From Mycobacterium sp. 155 (lineage in GTDB: Bacteria > Actinomycetota > Actinomycetes > Mycobacteriales > Mycobacteriaceae), in NCBI RefSeq assembly GCF_000373905.1, contig NZ_KB892705.1, positions 2,001,909-2,065,908 of the forward strand: DNA of 64,000 bases, read 5' to 3'. The position numbers and the translations under genes were made by a program. Of this stretch, positions 22,830 through 31,748 are shown piece by piece (positions within the stretch are counted from its first letter, which is position 1; each line of letters opens with the position of its first letter). The notes beneath the pieces are model-generated. The model was not told the origin of the DNA. It worked only from the letters and a program-made list of their open reading frames with translations, and did no database searches.

Positions 22830-22904
22830 GAGCGTGCGCGTCTGTTGCCCGACACGCCGTCTCACACCGGCATTCCCCGCACGCTCAGCACCGGCGAGCG
22901 TGCG
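22830..22904 (-). promoter_or_regulatory. Mutually exclusive hairpins between cobO and cobB
   Basis: GCACGCTC at 22879-22886 is complementary to GAGCGTGC at both 22896-22903 and 22830-22837. In the leftward transcript the middle segment can pair with either flank. The last segment ends 12 bases before the cobB start, so pairing could affect translation. The two outer segments belong to near-identical stretches of about 19 bases, so a dispersed repeat is an alternative explanation. Confidence 0.4.
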
Positions 22905-22918
22905 CCGCCGCCGTCCCG

Positions 22919-23533
22919 CTACCACTCGATACCCTTCTGGCCCTTGCGGCCGGCATCCATGGGGTGCTTGATCTTGGTCATCTCGGTGACCAGGTCAGCG
23001 GCGTCGACCAGTTCCTGCGGCGCGTCGCGACCAGTGATCACCACATGCTGCGTGCCCGGGCGCGCGGTAAGAGTCGCAACGACATCGGAGACATCCACCC
23101 AACCCCACTTGAGCGGGTAGGTGAACTCGTCGAGCACGTAGAAGTCGTGTTGCTCGGCAGCCAGCCGACGGGTGATCTCGGCCCACCCGTCCGCGGCGGC
23201 CGCAGCGTGGTCGACATCGGTGCCGTGCTTGCGGGTCCATGACCAACCCGAGCCCATCTTGTGCCACTCCACCGGTCCACCGGTGCCGTGTTCATCATGC
23301 AGCCGGCCAAGCTCACGGAACACGGCCTCCTCCCCCACTTTCCACTTCGCACTCTTGACGAACTGGAACACCGCAACCCGGAACCCCTGGTTCCACGCCC
23401 GCAGTGCCATACCGAAGGCAGCGGTGGATTTCCCCTTACCCGGCCCGGTGTGCACAGCCAGCAGGGGTGCGTTGCGACGGGCTTTGGTGGTCAGCCCATC
23501 ATCGGGAACGGTCAGCGGCTGGCCCTGAGGCAT
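22919..23533 (-). CDS. cobO: Cob(I)yrinic acid a,c-diamide adenosyltransferase
   Basis: Attaches the 5'-deoxyadenosyl group to cob(I)yrinate diamide or other corrinoids. The 204-residue CobO/CobA-type enzyme has the P-loop VHTGPGKGKSTAAFGMALRA near 27-46, FVKSAKWKVGEE, and the conserved YVLDEFTYPLKWGWVD and VVITGRDAPQELVDAADLVTEM. It is flanked by the chelatase-like gene upstream and cobB downstream, all leftward, consistent with one corrinoid operon. Confidence 0.96.
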   Translation of the reverse strand: MPQGQPLTVPDDGLTTKARRNAPLLAVHTGPGKGKSTAAFGMALRAWNQGFRVAVFQFVKSAKWKVGEEAVFRELGRLHDEHGTGGPVEWHKMGSGWSWTRKHGTDVDHAAAAADGWAEITRRLAAEQHDFYVLDEFTYPLKWGWVDVSDVVATLTARPGTQHVVITGRDAPQELVDAADLVTEMTKIKHPMDAGRKGQKGIEW

Positions 23534-23555
23534 GGGGCGGTCCCTCTCTGCGCAG

Positions 23556-25436
23556 CTACGCCGCGTCGGCCCGGGCCGTGACGAGCCGGGTCAGGCTGTC
23601 GGCGTGCAGCTGTTCTAGTCGCACGGCAGGAGCGCCCAGTTGATCGGCCAGTTGCTCCGCCAAACCCAGGCGCACAAAAGATGTTTCGCAGTCCACCACG
23701 ACAGCCGCAGCTCCTTCGGCGACCAGGAGCGCGGCGGCGGCGCGGGTACGGCCCAGCGGGTCGGGACCGCCGGTGGCCCGACCGTCGGTGAGCAGTACCA
23801 CCAGCGGACGCCGCGCCCGGTCCCGGGCCCGCTCTCGCACCACCACGTCGCGGGCCGCCAACAAGCCTTGTGCCAGTGGGGTTTTCCCGCCGGTGTCGAA
23901 ACGCGCCAAGCGTCGGCTGGCTATGTGCACCGAGGACGTCGGCGGCAATAGCACCCGCGCATCCTGCTGACGGAACGTGATCACTGCGACCTTGTCCCGG
24001 CGCTGATAAGCATCGCGCAGCAAGGACAGTGTCGCGCCACCCACGGCCGACATACGGTCGCGCGCGGCCATCGACCCGGAAGCATCGACGACGAAGATCA
24101 CCAGGTTGCCTTCGCGGCCCTCGCGGATCGCGCGCCGCACGTCATCGGGCGTCGGGCGGGCCCGGCCTGGCTGCCGCTGCCGACCGGCTGCAGCCAACAG
24201 CGTGCCGAACACGTGCAGGCCCTGCCCGGCACCGGGTTCGGCTGTGGCCGCGATCGGCGTCCCGGTGCGATTGCGTGCCCGCGACCGCCGGCCCGGCGCA
24301 CCCTCGCCGACTCCGGGCACCACCAGCGCCTTGGTGCGGAACACCGCCGCGGGCGGCGCGCTGGGACGGTTCGGCACGGCCTTCGAATTACCTTGTGAGG
24401 GCTGACTTTCCGGAGAGGTTCCGGAGCAGCCACCGCCACCGGGCGGATCGGGATCGAACTCGGGATCGTCGTCCACGCTCGGCGGCGACGCGGCCTCGGC
24501 CGCCTGCGTCATCGCCTCGTCCAGACGTTCGGGATCCAACCCCGGGTCGTCGAACGGATCGCGGCGACGCCGATGCGGTAATGCCAATTCGGCGGCCACC
24601 CGGACGTCTTCTTCCTCGACCGTCGTTGCCCCACGCCACGCGGCATGCGCCACCGCGGTGCGGGCCACCACCAAATCGGCTCGCATACCGTCGACGTCGA
24701 ACGCCGCGCACAGTGCGGCGATCCGACGTAATTCGTTGTCGGGCAACACAACTGAATTTACCGCGATCCGCGCCTCGGCGATTTTCCTGGACACCTGCGC
24801 GTCGGCATCGGCGTAACGACGCACGAACGCCTCGGGATCGGCCTCGAACTCCATCCGGGCCCGGATCACCTCGACCCGTACCTCGACGTCACGCGAGGCC
24901 GCGACGTCGACCGTCAGCCCAAACCGGTCCAGCAGCTGCGGCCGCAGTTCACCCTCCTCGGGGTTCATCGTCCCGATCAGCACGAACCGGGCCTCGTGGG
25001 AGTGCGAGATGCCGTCGCGCTCAACGTGCACCCGGCCCATCGCGGCGGCGTCGAGCAGCACGTCGACGAGATGGTCGTGCAACAGATTGACCTCGTCGAC
25101 GTAGAGCACCCCGCCATGGGCCCTGGCCAACAGACCCGGCGAGAATGCGTGTTCGCCGTCACGGAGCACCTTTTGGAGATCCAGCGAACCGACCACCCGA
25201 TCCTCGGTCGCGCCGATCGGCAGCTCGACGAGCCTCGCATCGTCATCGACCGCAGACAGCACCGTCGCCAGGGCGCGTACCGCGGTCGACTTGGCGGTGC
25301 CCTTCTCGCCGCGGATCAACACCCCGCCGATCTCGGGCCGCACCGCGCACAACACCAAGGCAAGACGTAGTCGGTCCTGCCCGACGATCGCGCTGAACGG
25401 ATAGGTGTGCTGGGTCATGAAGCGCTCGTCAGTCAT
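23556..25436 (-). CDS. Magnesium/cobalt chelatase-like AAA+/vWA fusion (ChlI-ChlD type)
   Basis: A 626-residue fusion of an AAA+ ATPase and a von Willebrand A domain. The N-terminal half has Walker [15 protein letters not shown] near 43, Walker [13 protein letters not shown] and the sensor region [23 protein letters not shown] disordered Pro/Gly/Arg linker spans about 320-430. The C-terminal domain carries the metal site DASGSM. Similar proteins insert Mg into chlorophyll precursors, but mycobacteria make none. Next to cobO and cobB it probably supports cobalt insertion; this is inference. ATG 25436 overlaps the GNAT stop (ATGA); ATG 25418 is an alternative. Homologous to Rv2850c. Confidence 0.88.
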   Translation of the reverse strand: MTDERFMTQHTYPFSAIVGQDRLRLALVLCAVRPEIGGVLIRGEKGTAKSTAVRALATVLSAVDDDARLVELPIGATEDRVVGSLDLQKVLRDGEHAFSPGLLARAHGGVLYVDEVNLLHDHLVDVLLDAAAMGRVHVERDGISHSHEARFVLIGTMNPEEGELRPQLLDRFGLTVDVAASRDVEVRVEVIRARMEFEADPEAFVRRYADADAQVSRKIAEARIAVNSVVLPDNELRRIAALCAAFDVDGMRADLVVARTAVAHAAWRGATTVEEEDVRVAAELALPHRRRRDPFDDPGLDPERLDEAMTQAAEAASPPSVDDDPEFDPDPPGGGGCSGTSPESQPSQGNSKAVPNRPSAPPAAVFRTKALVVPGVGEGAPGRRSRARNRTGTPIAATAEPGAGQGLHVFGTLLAAAGRQRQPGRARPTPDDVRRAIREGREGNLVIFVVDASGSMAARDRMSAVGGATLSLLRDAYQRRDKVAVITFRQQDARVLLPPTSSVHIASRRLARFDTGGKTPLAQGLLAARDVVVRERARDRARRPLVVLLTDGRATGGPDPLGRTRAAAALLVAEGAAAVVVDCETSFVRLGLAEQLADQLGAPAVRLEQLHADSLTRLVTARADAA

Positions 25437-25918
25437 ATCGGCTCCTCGCGCAAGCGCTCGTCGCTACGGACCCCGGGGCGCACCATCGGCACGTGCGGGA
25501 TACCGTCATCGAGATATTCGTCCCCATCACGCACAAAGCCGTGGCGGGAGTACATCTCCTCGAGGTAGGTCTGGGCGTCGATATGGCACGGATAGTCGCC
25601 GACCTCGGCCAAGGCGGCCTGCATCAGCCGGGTGGCATGCCCCTGGCCGCGCGCATCGCGCTTGGTGCACACCCGCCCGATCCGAAAGGCCTTCTCCCCT
25701 CCGGGATGTTCCTCCATCAGCCGCAGCGTGGAGATCACCTCGCCGTAGGGGCCTTCGAGCCAGAAATGCCGGGTTTCCGCGAGGAGGTCACGACCGTCCA
25801 GCTCGGGGTATGGGCATGCCTGCTCCACCACGAAAACCTCGATCCGCAGCTTGAGCAACTCGTAAAGCGTTGCGGCGTCGAGGTCCTTGGCCCAGCTGCG
25901 ACGAGGAGCGACGGTCAT
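25433..25918 (-). CDS. GNAT family N-acetyltransferase (ElaA type)
   Basis: A 161-residue protein of the ElaA branch of GNAT acetyltransferases. [27 protein letters not shown] is the ElaA hallmark, and [26 protein letters not shown] contains the acetyl-CoA binding RGQGHA loop. The substrate is unknown. ATG 25918 starts the conserved region. Its last codons contain the ribosome-binding cassette that serves the chelatase gene, so its C-terminal SDERLREEP is dictated by that repeat. It corresponds in position to Rv2851c. Confidence 0.88.
   Translation of the reverse strand: MTVAPRRSWAKDLDAATLYELLKLRIEVFVVEQACPYPELDGRDLLAETRHFWLEGPYGEVISTLRLMEEHPGGEKAFRIGRVCTKRDARGQGHATRLMQAALAEVGDYPCHIDAQTYLEEMYSRHGFVRDGDEYLDDGIPHVPMVRPGVRSDERLREEPI
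25441..25462 (-). repeat. Dispersed ribosome-binding-site cassette, copy 2
   Basis: On the minus strand it reads ...GAGCGCTTGCGCGAGGAGC, 20 of 22 positions identical to 7815-7836. It lies inside the GNAT coding end and supplies GAGGAGC just before the chelatase ATG at 25436. Confidence 0.7.
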
Positions 25919-25931
25919 ATGCCCACCCCCG

Positions 25932-27434
25932 TTACGCGTCGGCCGGGGTGTCGAGCTGCAACGCCCGGGTACCCCACGCCCACACCTCCTCATACAGCTT
26001 CGGCTCGCTGGACAGTTTGGTGCCCAGCGACGGCACCATCTCCTTGAGCTTGGGTGTCCAGCCCTGATAGCGGTCGGCAAAGCACCGTTCGAGCACGTTG
26101 AGCATGGCGGGCACCGCGGTGGACGCCCCGGGAGACGCACCCAGGAGGCCGGCGATGCTGCCGTCGGACGCGGAGAGCACAGTGGTGCCGAATTCGAGCA
26201 CACCACCGGCGCCGTTACGCCGAATCACCTGCACGCGCTGTCCGGCGACATCCAGCTCCCAATCGGAATCGACTGCGCTGGGCGCGAATTCGCGCAGTGT
26301 GTCGACCCGGTCAGCCTCGCTCAGCAACAGCTGGCCGACGAGGTAGTTCACGAGACCGATCTCGGTGAGCCCGACCCCGAGCATTGACATGATGTTGTTG
26401 GGCTTGACCGACAACGGCAGGTCGGTGACCTTGCCCTGCTTGAGGAACTTGGGTGACCATCCCGCGAACGGGCCGAACAGCAGCCACGACTTACCGTTGA
26501 TCACGCGGGTGTCCAGGTGCGGCACCGACATCGGCGGGGCACCCAGCGGCGGTAGCCCGTACACCTTGGCCTGATGATCTGCGGTCAACGCCGGGTTGTC
26601 GGTACGCAGGAATGCCCCCCCGACTGGGAACCCGCCGAACCCTTTGGCCTCCGGGATGCCGGATTTCTGCAGCAGCGGCAGCGCCCCGCCCCCGGCGCCG
26701 ACGAACACGAACTTGGCGTTGATCTTGCGCTTGGTGCCGGTGCGACGGTTGACAACCTTGAGCGTCCAGCTGCCGTCGGATTCCTTGTGCAGATCGCGCA
26801 CCTCGTGTCCGAACAGCGTGTCCATACCGCGCTGAGCGGCGAAACCGATCAGCTGACGCGACAGTGAGCCGAAGTCGACGTCGGTGCCGGTCTGGGTCCA
26901 ATTCAACGCCACAGGGTCGGAGAAGTCGCGGCCCTTGGCCATGAGCGGCAGCCGACGAGAGAACTCATCCTTGTCGTCGATGAACTCCATCGAGGCGAAC
27001 AGCGGATTGCCCACCAGCGCGTCGTAGCGACGCTTGAGGTAGTCGACGTTCTGCGCGCCGTGCACGAAGCCGACATGCGGGATCGGATTGAGGAAACTGC
27101 GGACATCGGGCAACACGCCGTTCTCGGCCGCGTAGGCCCAGAACTGCCGCGACACCTGGAACTGCTCGTTGATGTTGACGGCCTTGGTGATGTCGATGGT
27201 GCCGCCGGTGCTCTCCGGGGTGTAGTTGAGCTCGCACAGCGCGGAGTGCCCGGTGCCCGCGTTGTTCCATGGGTCGCTGCTCTCGGCGGCGGCGGCATCT
27301 AGGCGCTCGATGAGGGTGATGGACCAGTCCGGTTCCAGCAGCCGGATCAACGCACCCAACGTGGCGCTCATGATCCCCGCACCCACCAGGACGACGTCGG
27401 TCTTCTCGGTCCCAGCTACCTCTGCGTCAGACAC
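25932..27434 (-). CDS. mqo: Malate:quinone oxidoreductase
   Basis: Membrane-associated FAD enzyme that oxidises malate to oxaloacetate and passes electrons to the quinone pool. The 500-residue protein starts with the FAD-binding [20 protein letters not shown] and contains [19 protein letters not shown], the [16 protein letters not shown] block, [20 protein letters not shown] and a C-terminal [19 protein letters not shown] 27434 gives the family N-terminus; upstream codons to 27479 read through the intergenic region. The M. tuberculosis counterpart is Rv2852. It is the first gene of its leftward group, divergent from the hydrolase at 27591. Confidence 0.96.
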   Translation of the reverse strand: MSDAEVAGTEKTDVVLVGAGIMSATLGALIRLLEPDWSITLIERLDAAAAESSDPWNNAGTGHSALCELNYTPESTGGTIDITKAVNINEQFQVSRQFWAYAAENGVLPDVRSFLNPIPHVGFVHGAQNVDYLKRRYDALVGNPLFASMEFIDDKDEFSRRLPLMAKGRDFSDPVALNWTQTGTDVDFGSLSRQLIGFAAQRGMDTLFGHEVRDLHKESDGSWTLKVVNRRTGTKRKINAKFVFVGAGGGALPLLQKSGIPEAKGFGGFPVGGAFLRTDNPALTADHQAKVYGLPPLGAPPMSVPHLDTRVINGKSWLLFGPFAGWSPKFLKQGKVTDLPLSVKPNNIMSMLGVGLTEIGLVNYLVGQLLLSEADRVDTLREFAPSAVDSDWELDVAGQRVQVIRRNGAGGVLEFGTTVLSASDGSIAGLLGASPGASTAVPAMLNVLERCFADRYQGWTPKLKEMVPSLGTKLSSEPKLYEEVWAWGTRALQLDTPADA

Positions 27435-27578
27435 CTGAATCGCTCGTCCTTCATGTTGCAATGTTGCAGCGCACGTCACCGTCGACGGCTGTTTCTCCTG
27501 CCAAGATTATCGTGACCCGACCGATCGGTGAGCGGGCGTACCAGTGCTGTCGGTCACCCCAGCAGCCGCTACCGCCAG

Positions 27579-27584
27579 TAAGGT
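27579..27584 (+). promoter_or_regulatory. -10 hexamer, leaderless start of the hydrolase at 27591
   Basis: TAAGGT ends 6 bases before the GTG start at 27591; no Shine-Dalgarno sequence is evident. Confidence 0.5.
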
Positions 27585-27590
27585 GAACCC

Positions 27591-28619
27591 GTGACGTCAC
27601 GGGAGCCCACCTGGGTGCCGGATGTACTACCCGGCTTCTGGCAGCACACGATCACGCTCGGGCCGGATCCCGACGGCGAGGGCGATCTGGTTGCCACGCT
27701 GGTGCGCCGAGGTGACGGCGGTGCTGCCGGTGGCGCCGGGCATTCGGTCCTGGCCCTGCACGGCTACACCGACTACTTCTTCCACACCGAGCTCGCCGAC
27801 TGGTTCGCCGAGCGTGGATTCGCCTTTTACGCGATCGATCTACACAAGTGCGGCCGGTCCCGGCACGAGGGCCAGACCCCGCACTTCACAACCGACCTGA
27901 GCCGCTACGACATCGAACTGACCCGAGCGTTGGAGATCATCGCCGCCGACACCGGCGGTGCCCGAGTCTGCCTGTGCGGCCACTCCGCCGGTGGCCTGAT
28001 CGTGACGCTGTTCCTCGACCGACTGCGCCATCGCGGCGGAATGGCCGACCACAACGTCGGTGGCCTGATCCTCAACAGCCCGTTCTTCGACCTACACGGC
28101 CCGGCAATCCTGCGGACCGCACCGACCTCGGCCGCGCTGATCGCGCTCGCCCGGCTGCGCAAGCTGAGTGTGGCGCGCAAACCCACCGAAGGTGGTTACG
28201 GCACGAGCCTGCACCGCGACTACGGCGGTGAGTTCGATTACAACCTCGACTGGAAGCCGTTGGGTGGCTTCCCCATCACATTTGGGTGGATCAACGCGAT
28301 CCGGCGCGGCCAGGCCCGGCTGCACCGCGGGCTGGATGTCGGGGTACCCAGTCTGATCCTGCGGTCAGACCACAGCGTCACCGAAACCCCCGACCCCGCA
28401 GTCATCCAGCGCGGCGACGCCGTGCTCGACGTCAGCCAGATCGCGCGGTGGGCCGGGTGCGTCGGCAACCGCAGCACGATCGTCCCGATCACCGACGCCA
28501 AGCACGACGTCTTCCTGTCGCTGGCCGAACCGCGGGCCGCCGCCTACCGCGAGCTCAACCGGTGGCTGGTCAGCTACCTGGATCCACAATCGCAGTCGAG
28601 CGCAATACCTTCCGGATAG
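27591..28619 (+). CDS. Alpha/beta hydrolase
   Basis: A 342-residue hydrolase of the lysophospholipase-like group. It shows HSVLALHGYTDYFFH with the oxyanion HG, the nucleophile elbow GHSAGG (VCLCGHSAGGLIVTLF), and a late histidine in ITDAKHDVFLSL. In gene order it matches Rv2854, upstream of mtr. GTG 27591 is supported by the adjacent TAAGGT hexamer. It ends eight bases before the mtr start, so the two are probably cotranscribed. Substrate unknown. Confidence 0.85.
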   Translation: MTSREPTWVPDVLPGFWQHTITLGPDPDGEGDLVATLVRRGDGGAAGGAGHSVLALHGYTDYFFHTELADWFAERGFAFYAIDLHKCGRSRHEGQTPHFTTDLSRYDIELTRALEIIAADTGGARVCLCGHSAGGLIVTLFLDRLRHRGGMADHNVGGLILNSPFFDLHGPAILRTAPTSAALIALARLRKLSVARKPTEGGYGTSLHRDYGGEFDYNLDWKPLGGFPITFGWINAIRRGQARLHRGLDVGVPSLILRSDHSVTETPDPAVIQRGDAVLDVSQIARWAGCVGNRSTIVPITDAKHDVFLSLAEPRAAAYRELNRWLVSYLDPQSQSSAIPSG

Positions 28620-28627
28620 AGGTTGAC

Positions 28628-30013
28628 GTGGAACACTACGACCTGACGATCATCGGCACCGGTTCGGGCAACAGCGTTCTCGACGAGCGCTACGCCGGGA
28701 AGAAGGTGGCGATCTGCGAGCAGGGCACCTTCGGCGGAACCTGCCTCAACGTCGGCTGCATCCCGACGAAGATGTTCGTCTACGCCGCCGAAGTAGCCGA
28801 CACGATCCGCGACAGCGCGAAGTACGGCATCGACTCCCACATCGACAAGGTGCGCTGGCCCGACATCGTGTCACGGGTGTTCGGCCGCATCGATCCGATC
28901 GCGGCCGACGGCGAACGGTACCGCCGCTCCGATGAGAACATCACGGTGTACCCCGGACACACCCGATTCGGCCCGAAACTGCCCGACGGTCGCTACACCC
29001 TGCGCACTGAGGACGGCGATGAGTTCAGCTCTGATCAGGTGGTCATCGCCGCGGGGTCCCGCATCCGGATCCCACCCGCCATCGCGCAGTGCGGCGTCAC
29101 GTACTACACCAGCGACGACATCATGCGGATTCCCACGCTGCCCGAGCATCTGGTGATCGTCGGTGGCGGGTTCGTGGCAGCCGAGTTCGCCCACATCTTC
29201 TCCGCACTGGGAGTGCGGGTCACCATCGTGGTGCGCGGCGCCGAGCTGCTGGCACATACCGACGAGACCATCTGCCACCGGTTCACCGCGCTGGCCGCCG
29301 AGAAATGGGATCTGCGGACCCACGAGAACATCATCGGCTCCCACCAGAACGGCGATCAGATCGTTCTGGAACTCGACGACGGCGAGACCGTGCCCGCCGA
29401 CGTGCTGCTCGTGGCCACCGGGCGGGTCCCCAACGGGGACCAGCTCGACGCCGAACTGGCCGGCGTGGAAGTGGACGAGGACGGGCGGGTGATCGTCGAT
29501 GACTTCCAACGCACAACGGCACGTGGAATTTTCGCGCTCGGTGACGTGTCGTCGGAATACCAGCTCAAGCATGTCGCCAATCACGAGGCCCGGGTGGTCA
29601 GGGAGAACCTGCTGCGCAACTGGGACGACACGGGCAACCTCGTGCGCAGCGACCACCGGTTCGTGCCGTCGGCGGTGTTCACCAATCCGCAGATCGCCAC
29701 GGTAGGCCTGACCGAGGCGGAAGCCCGCGATGCCGGCTACGACCTCGTGATCAAGGTGCAAAACTACGGCGACACCGCGTACGGCTGGGCTATGGAGGAC
29801 ACCACCGGCATCGCCAAGCTCATCGGCGAACGCACCACCGGGAAGATCCTCGGCGCACACATCATGGGCTATCAGGCGTCGTCGATCATCCAGCCGCTGA
29901 TCCAGGCGATGAGCTTCGGCCAGACCGCCGCCGACGTAGCCCGCGGGCAGTACTGGATCCATCCGGCGCTGCCCGAGGTGATCGAGAACGCGCTGCTGGG
30001 GCTCGCCGACTAG
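28628..30013 (+). CDS. mtr: Mycothione reductase
   Basis: NADPH-dependent flavoprotein that reduces mycothiol disulfide, keeping the actinobacterial thiol pool reduced. The 461-residue protein has FAD-binding IIGTGSGNSVLDERYAGKK, the redox-active pair Cys39/Cys44 in GGTCLNVGCIPTK, the NADPH fold LVIVGGGFVAAEFAH, the second FAD motif GIFALGDVSSEYQLKHVANHEARV, and the C-terminal HPALPEVIE dimer active site. The TGSGN variant and overall sequence fit Mtr (Rv2855) rather than glutathione or lipoamide reductases. GTG 28628 is chosen because it sits at the family N-terminus, with AGAGG upstream overlapping the previous stop. Confidence 0.96.
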   Translation: MEHYDLTIIGTGSGNSVLDERYAGKKVAICEQGTFGGTCLNVGCIPTKMFVYAAEVADTIRDSAKYGIDSHIDKVRWPDIVSRVFGRIDPIAADGERYRRSDENITVYPGHTRFGPKLPDGRYTLRTEDGDEFSSDQVVIAAGSRIRIPPAIAQCGVTYYTSDDIMRIPTLPEHLVIVGGGFVAAEFAHIFSALGVRVTIVVRGAELLAHTDETICHRFTALAAEKWDLRTHENIIGSHQNGDQIVLELDDGETVPADVLLVATGRVPNGDQLDAELAGVEVDEDGRVIVDDFQRTTARGIFALGDVSSEYQLKHVANHEARVVRENLLRNWDDTGNLVRSDHRFVPSAVFTNPQIATVGLTEAEARDAGYDLVIKVQNYGDTAYGWAMEDTTGIAKLIGERTTGKILGAHIMGYQASSIIQPLIQAMSFGQTAADVARGQYWIHPALPEVIENALLGLAD

Positions 30014-31104
30014 GTCTGCGTGCTCCAGCGTTCCTCGATCCGGCCGAACCGCCAGATGGCCAGGGCGGCGATCCAGCTGACCACGAAGATGCCGACGATG
30101 GCAAAGCCCGCGAATTCCAGGTCGGCCGAGCCGATCACCGCGAGCGGACCCGAGGTGATGCCGAGACGATCCACCAGCAGACCGGCCAGCACGATGACCC
30201 CGATGACCAGCGCGACGATCACCGAGAGCACCGTGACCGTCAGGTTGTAATAGACCTTGCGGACCGGCTGCAGAAACGCCCAGCCGTAGGCCCGCGTCAT
30301 GAAGATGCCGTCAAGGGTGTCGAACAGACTCATGCCCGCGGCGAACAGCACCGGCAGCACCAGCACCGCGTACCACGGCAAGGTGAATGCAGCCGTCCCG
30401 GCCGCCAGTACCAACAACGCCACCTGGCTGGCCGTGTCGAATCCCAGCCCCATCAGGAACCCGACCGGGTACAGATGCCACGGCTTGTTCACCCGCCCCA
30501 TCACCCGGCCGAGCAGGCGGGCCATAAAGCCCCGACGGCTGAGCTGGCGTTCGAGCTCCTGCTCGTCGAGCTCGCCGGTGCGCATCGCCCGGAACACCTT
30601 GGCGATCCCCACTGCGGCAATCAGATTCGTCAACCCGATCAGGATCAGGAACGTTCCAGCCACCAGCGAACCGATCAGGCCAAGGGTCTGCAACATCGGC
30701 GAGCCCTCGTCCTGAACCGGGCCGACCAGTGCCCGCACACCCAGCGCGAGCAACAACGCCAGGCCGAACACCACACTCGAATGTCCCAGCGAGAACCAGA
30801 AACCCGCAGACAGTGACCGAGTGCCCTCCCCGACCAGTTTGCGGGTGGTGTTGTCGATGACGGCGATGTGGTCGGCATCGAAGGCGTGCCGCACACCAAG
30901 CAGATAGGCGGTGACGCCGAGGCCCACACCGAAGACCCCGGCCGATCCGAGCGTGATGTGTTGCGGCGCCACGCCGATTACCAGCACACCCCAGCCGATG
31001 ATGTGTAACAGTGCCACGAATCCGCCTGTGGTGGCGATCGACACCCAGTCGGCGCGGTCGAAGCGGGTGGCGGTGGTGCTCTCGGTCAACGTGCCGATGC
31101 TCAT
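30010..31104 (-). CDS. nicT: High-affinity nickel/cobalt permease NicT (NiCoT family)
   Basis: An integral membrane protein of 364 residues with about eight segments. The NiCoT signature RHAFDADHI sits at 72-80 and a second motif, LGFDTASQ, follows the large cytoplasmic loop. In most relatives the second motif ends TAT/SE, so the Gln is a small departure. The family imports Ni2+ or Co2+ for urease, hydrogenase or B12; the nearby cob genes favour cobalt, but this is inference. ATG 31104 has a TACGCT hexamer six bases upstream. The tail overlaps the convergent mtr by four bases. Confidence 0.93.
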   Translation of the reverse strand: MSIGTLTESTTATRFDRADWVSIATTGGFVALLHIIGWGVLVIGVAPQHITLGSAGVFGVGLGVTAYLLGVRHAFDADHIAVIDNTTRKLVGEGTRSLSAGFWFSLGHSSVVFGLALLLALGVRALVGPVQDEGSPMLQTLGLIGSLVAGTFLILIGLTNLIAAVGIAKVFRAMRTGELDEQELERQLSRRGFMARLLGRVMGRVNKPWHLYPVGFLMGLGFDTASQVALLVLAAGTAAFTLPWYAVLVLPVLFAAGMSLFDTLDGIFMTRAYGWAFLQPVRKVYYNLTVTVLSVIVALVIGVIVLAGLLVDRLGITSGPLAVIGSADLEFAGFAIVGIFVVSWIAALAIWRFGRIEERWSTQT

Positions 31105-31110
31105 CGACCG

Positions 31111-31150
31111 AGCGTAGAACTCATCTTTTCATCTGTCTAGATAAACAGAT
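31111..31150 (-). promoter_or_regulatory. nicT promoter and metal-regulator operator candidate
   Basis: The minus-strand -10 TACGCT (31111-31116) lies six bases before the nicT ATG. An inverted repeat ATCTGT-N8-ACAGAT (31131-31150) overlaps the expected -35 position. The adjacent ArsR-type gene encodes the likely binding protein. Arms are perfect over six bases. Confidence 0.6.
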
Positions 31151-31154
31151 AATC

Positions 31155-31742
31155 TCATCCGTGCCGGGCGCCGAGCCAGTGCAGCAGATCGTGGACGACC
31201 TCGTCCTCCAGACGGTAACTGACCATTCGCCCCACCCGGACCGAGCTCACCCAGCCCTGATCGCGGAGCACCCGAAGGGCCTGCGAGACGGCATTCTCCG
31301 AGCGTCCCAGCGCGCCGGCCAGGTCTCCGACGCAGATGCCGGGCGCCTTGTGCAGACACAACAGGATCTCGAGTCGGTGCGGATCGGACAGCAGGTCGAA
31401 ACGCCGCGCCCAGCCCGCGGTGTCGACGTCGGCCAACGCTGAGGTTGCCCGCTCGATCTGCACCTGGCTTTCGGGCTGGTCCACGCTTCGAATGTAGCCC
31501 AGCGCGGTCAGTCCAAGAAGCCCTGCAACAGCGCGGCGGACCCAGCGACGTGGGCCAGCATCGCCTGCCAGGATCGCTATGACGATGGCCTCGTGCTGTT
31601 CGTCGGAGTGCGCGATGTTGCGCGCCAGCAGCGGGATCCGGTCGAGCAACGCATTGCCCAACCGGACCGGACGCAGCAGAGTATCGGCCGTCACCTCGGG
31701 GGCGGAGGCGGCCGGTTGCTGCGAGTCCGGCTCGGCTGTCAT
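31155..31742 (-). CDS. ArsR/SmtB-family metal-responsive regulator with N-terminal extension
   Basis: The C-terminal 109 residues form an ArsR winged helix: RFDLLSDPHRLEILLCLHKAPGICVGDLAGALGRSENAVSQALRVLRDQGW and a wing RVGRMVSYRLED, then helix DEVVHDLLHWLGARHG whose histidines could bind metal. About 86 residues precede it, with a hydrophobic RRAVAGLLGLTALGYI stretch unlike the usual family. Either this is an extra domain or the real start is GTG 31484, giving a normal-sized regulator. It sits just upstream of nicT with an inverted repeat between them, so it probably controls nickel or cobalt uptake. The long form starts six bases after the SDR gene. Confidence 0.85.
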   Translation of the reverse strand: MTAEPDSQQPAASAPEVTADTLLRPVRLGNALLDRIPLLARNIAHSDEQHEAIVIAILAGDAGPRRWVRRAVAGLLGLTALGYIRSVDQPESQVQIERATSALADVDTAGWARRFDLLSDPHRLEILLCLHKAPGICVGDLAGALGRSENAVSQALRVLRDQGWVSSVRVGRMVSYRLEDEVVHDLLHWLGARHG

Positions 31743-31748
31743 GGCGAG

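Noticed and set aside
22819..22918. Cobalamin riboswitch
   Set aside because: The gap is only 100 bases and no B12-box-like GCCACTG motif is seen; only local hairpins are supported.
24029..25090. 353-codon plus-strand frame
   Set aside because: Antisense to the chelatase-like gene; extremely Arg/Pro-rich.
30010..30013. Frameshift or assembly error at the mtr/nicT junction
   Set aside because: The four-base tail-to-tail overlap leaves both proteins full length and is a normal compact arrangement.
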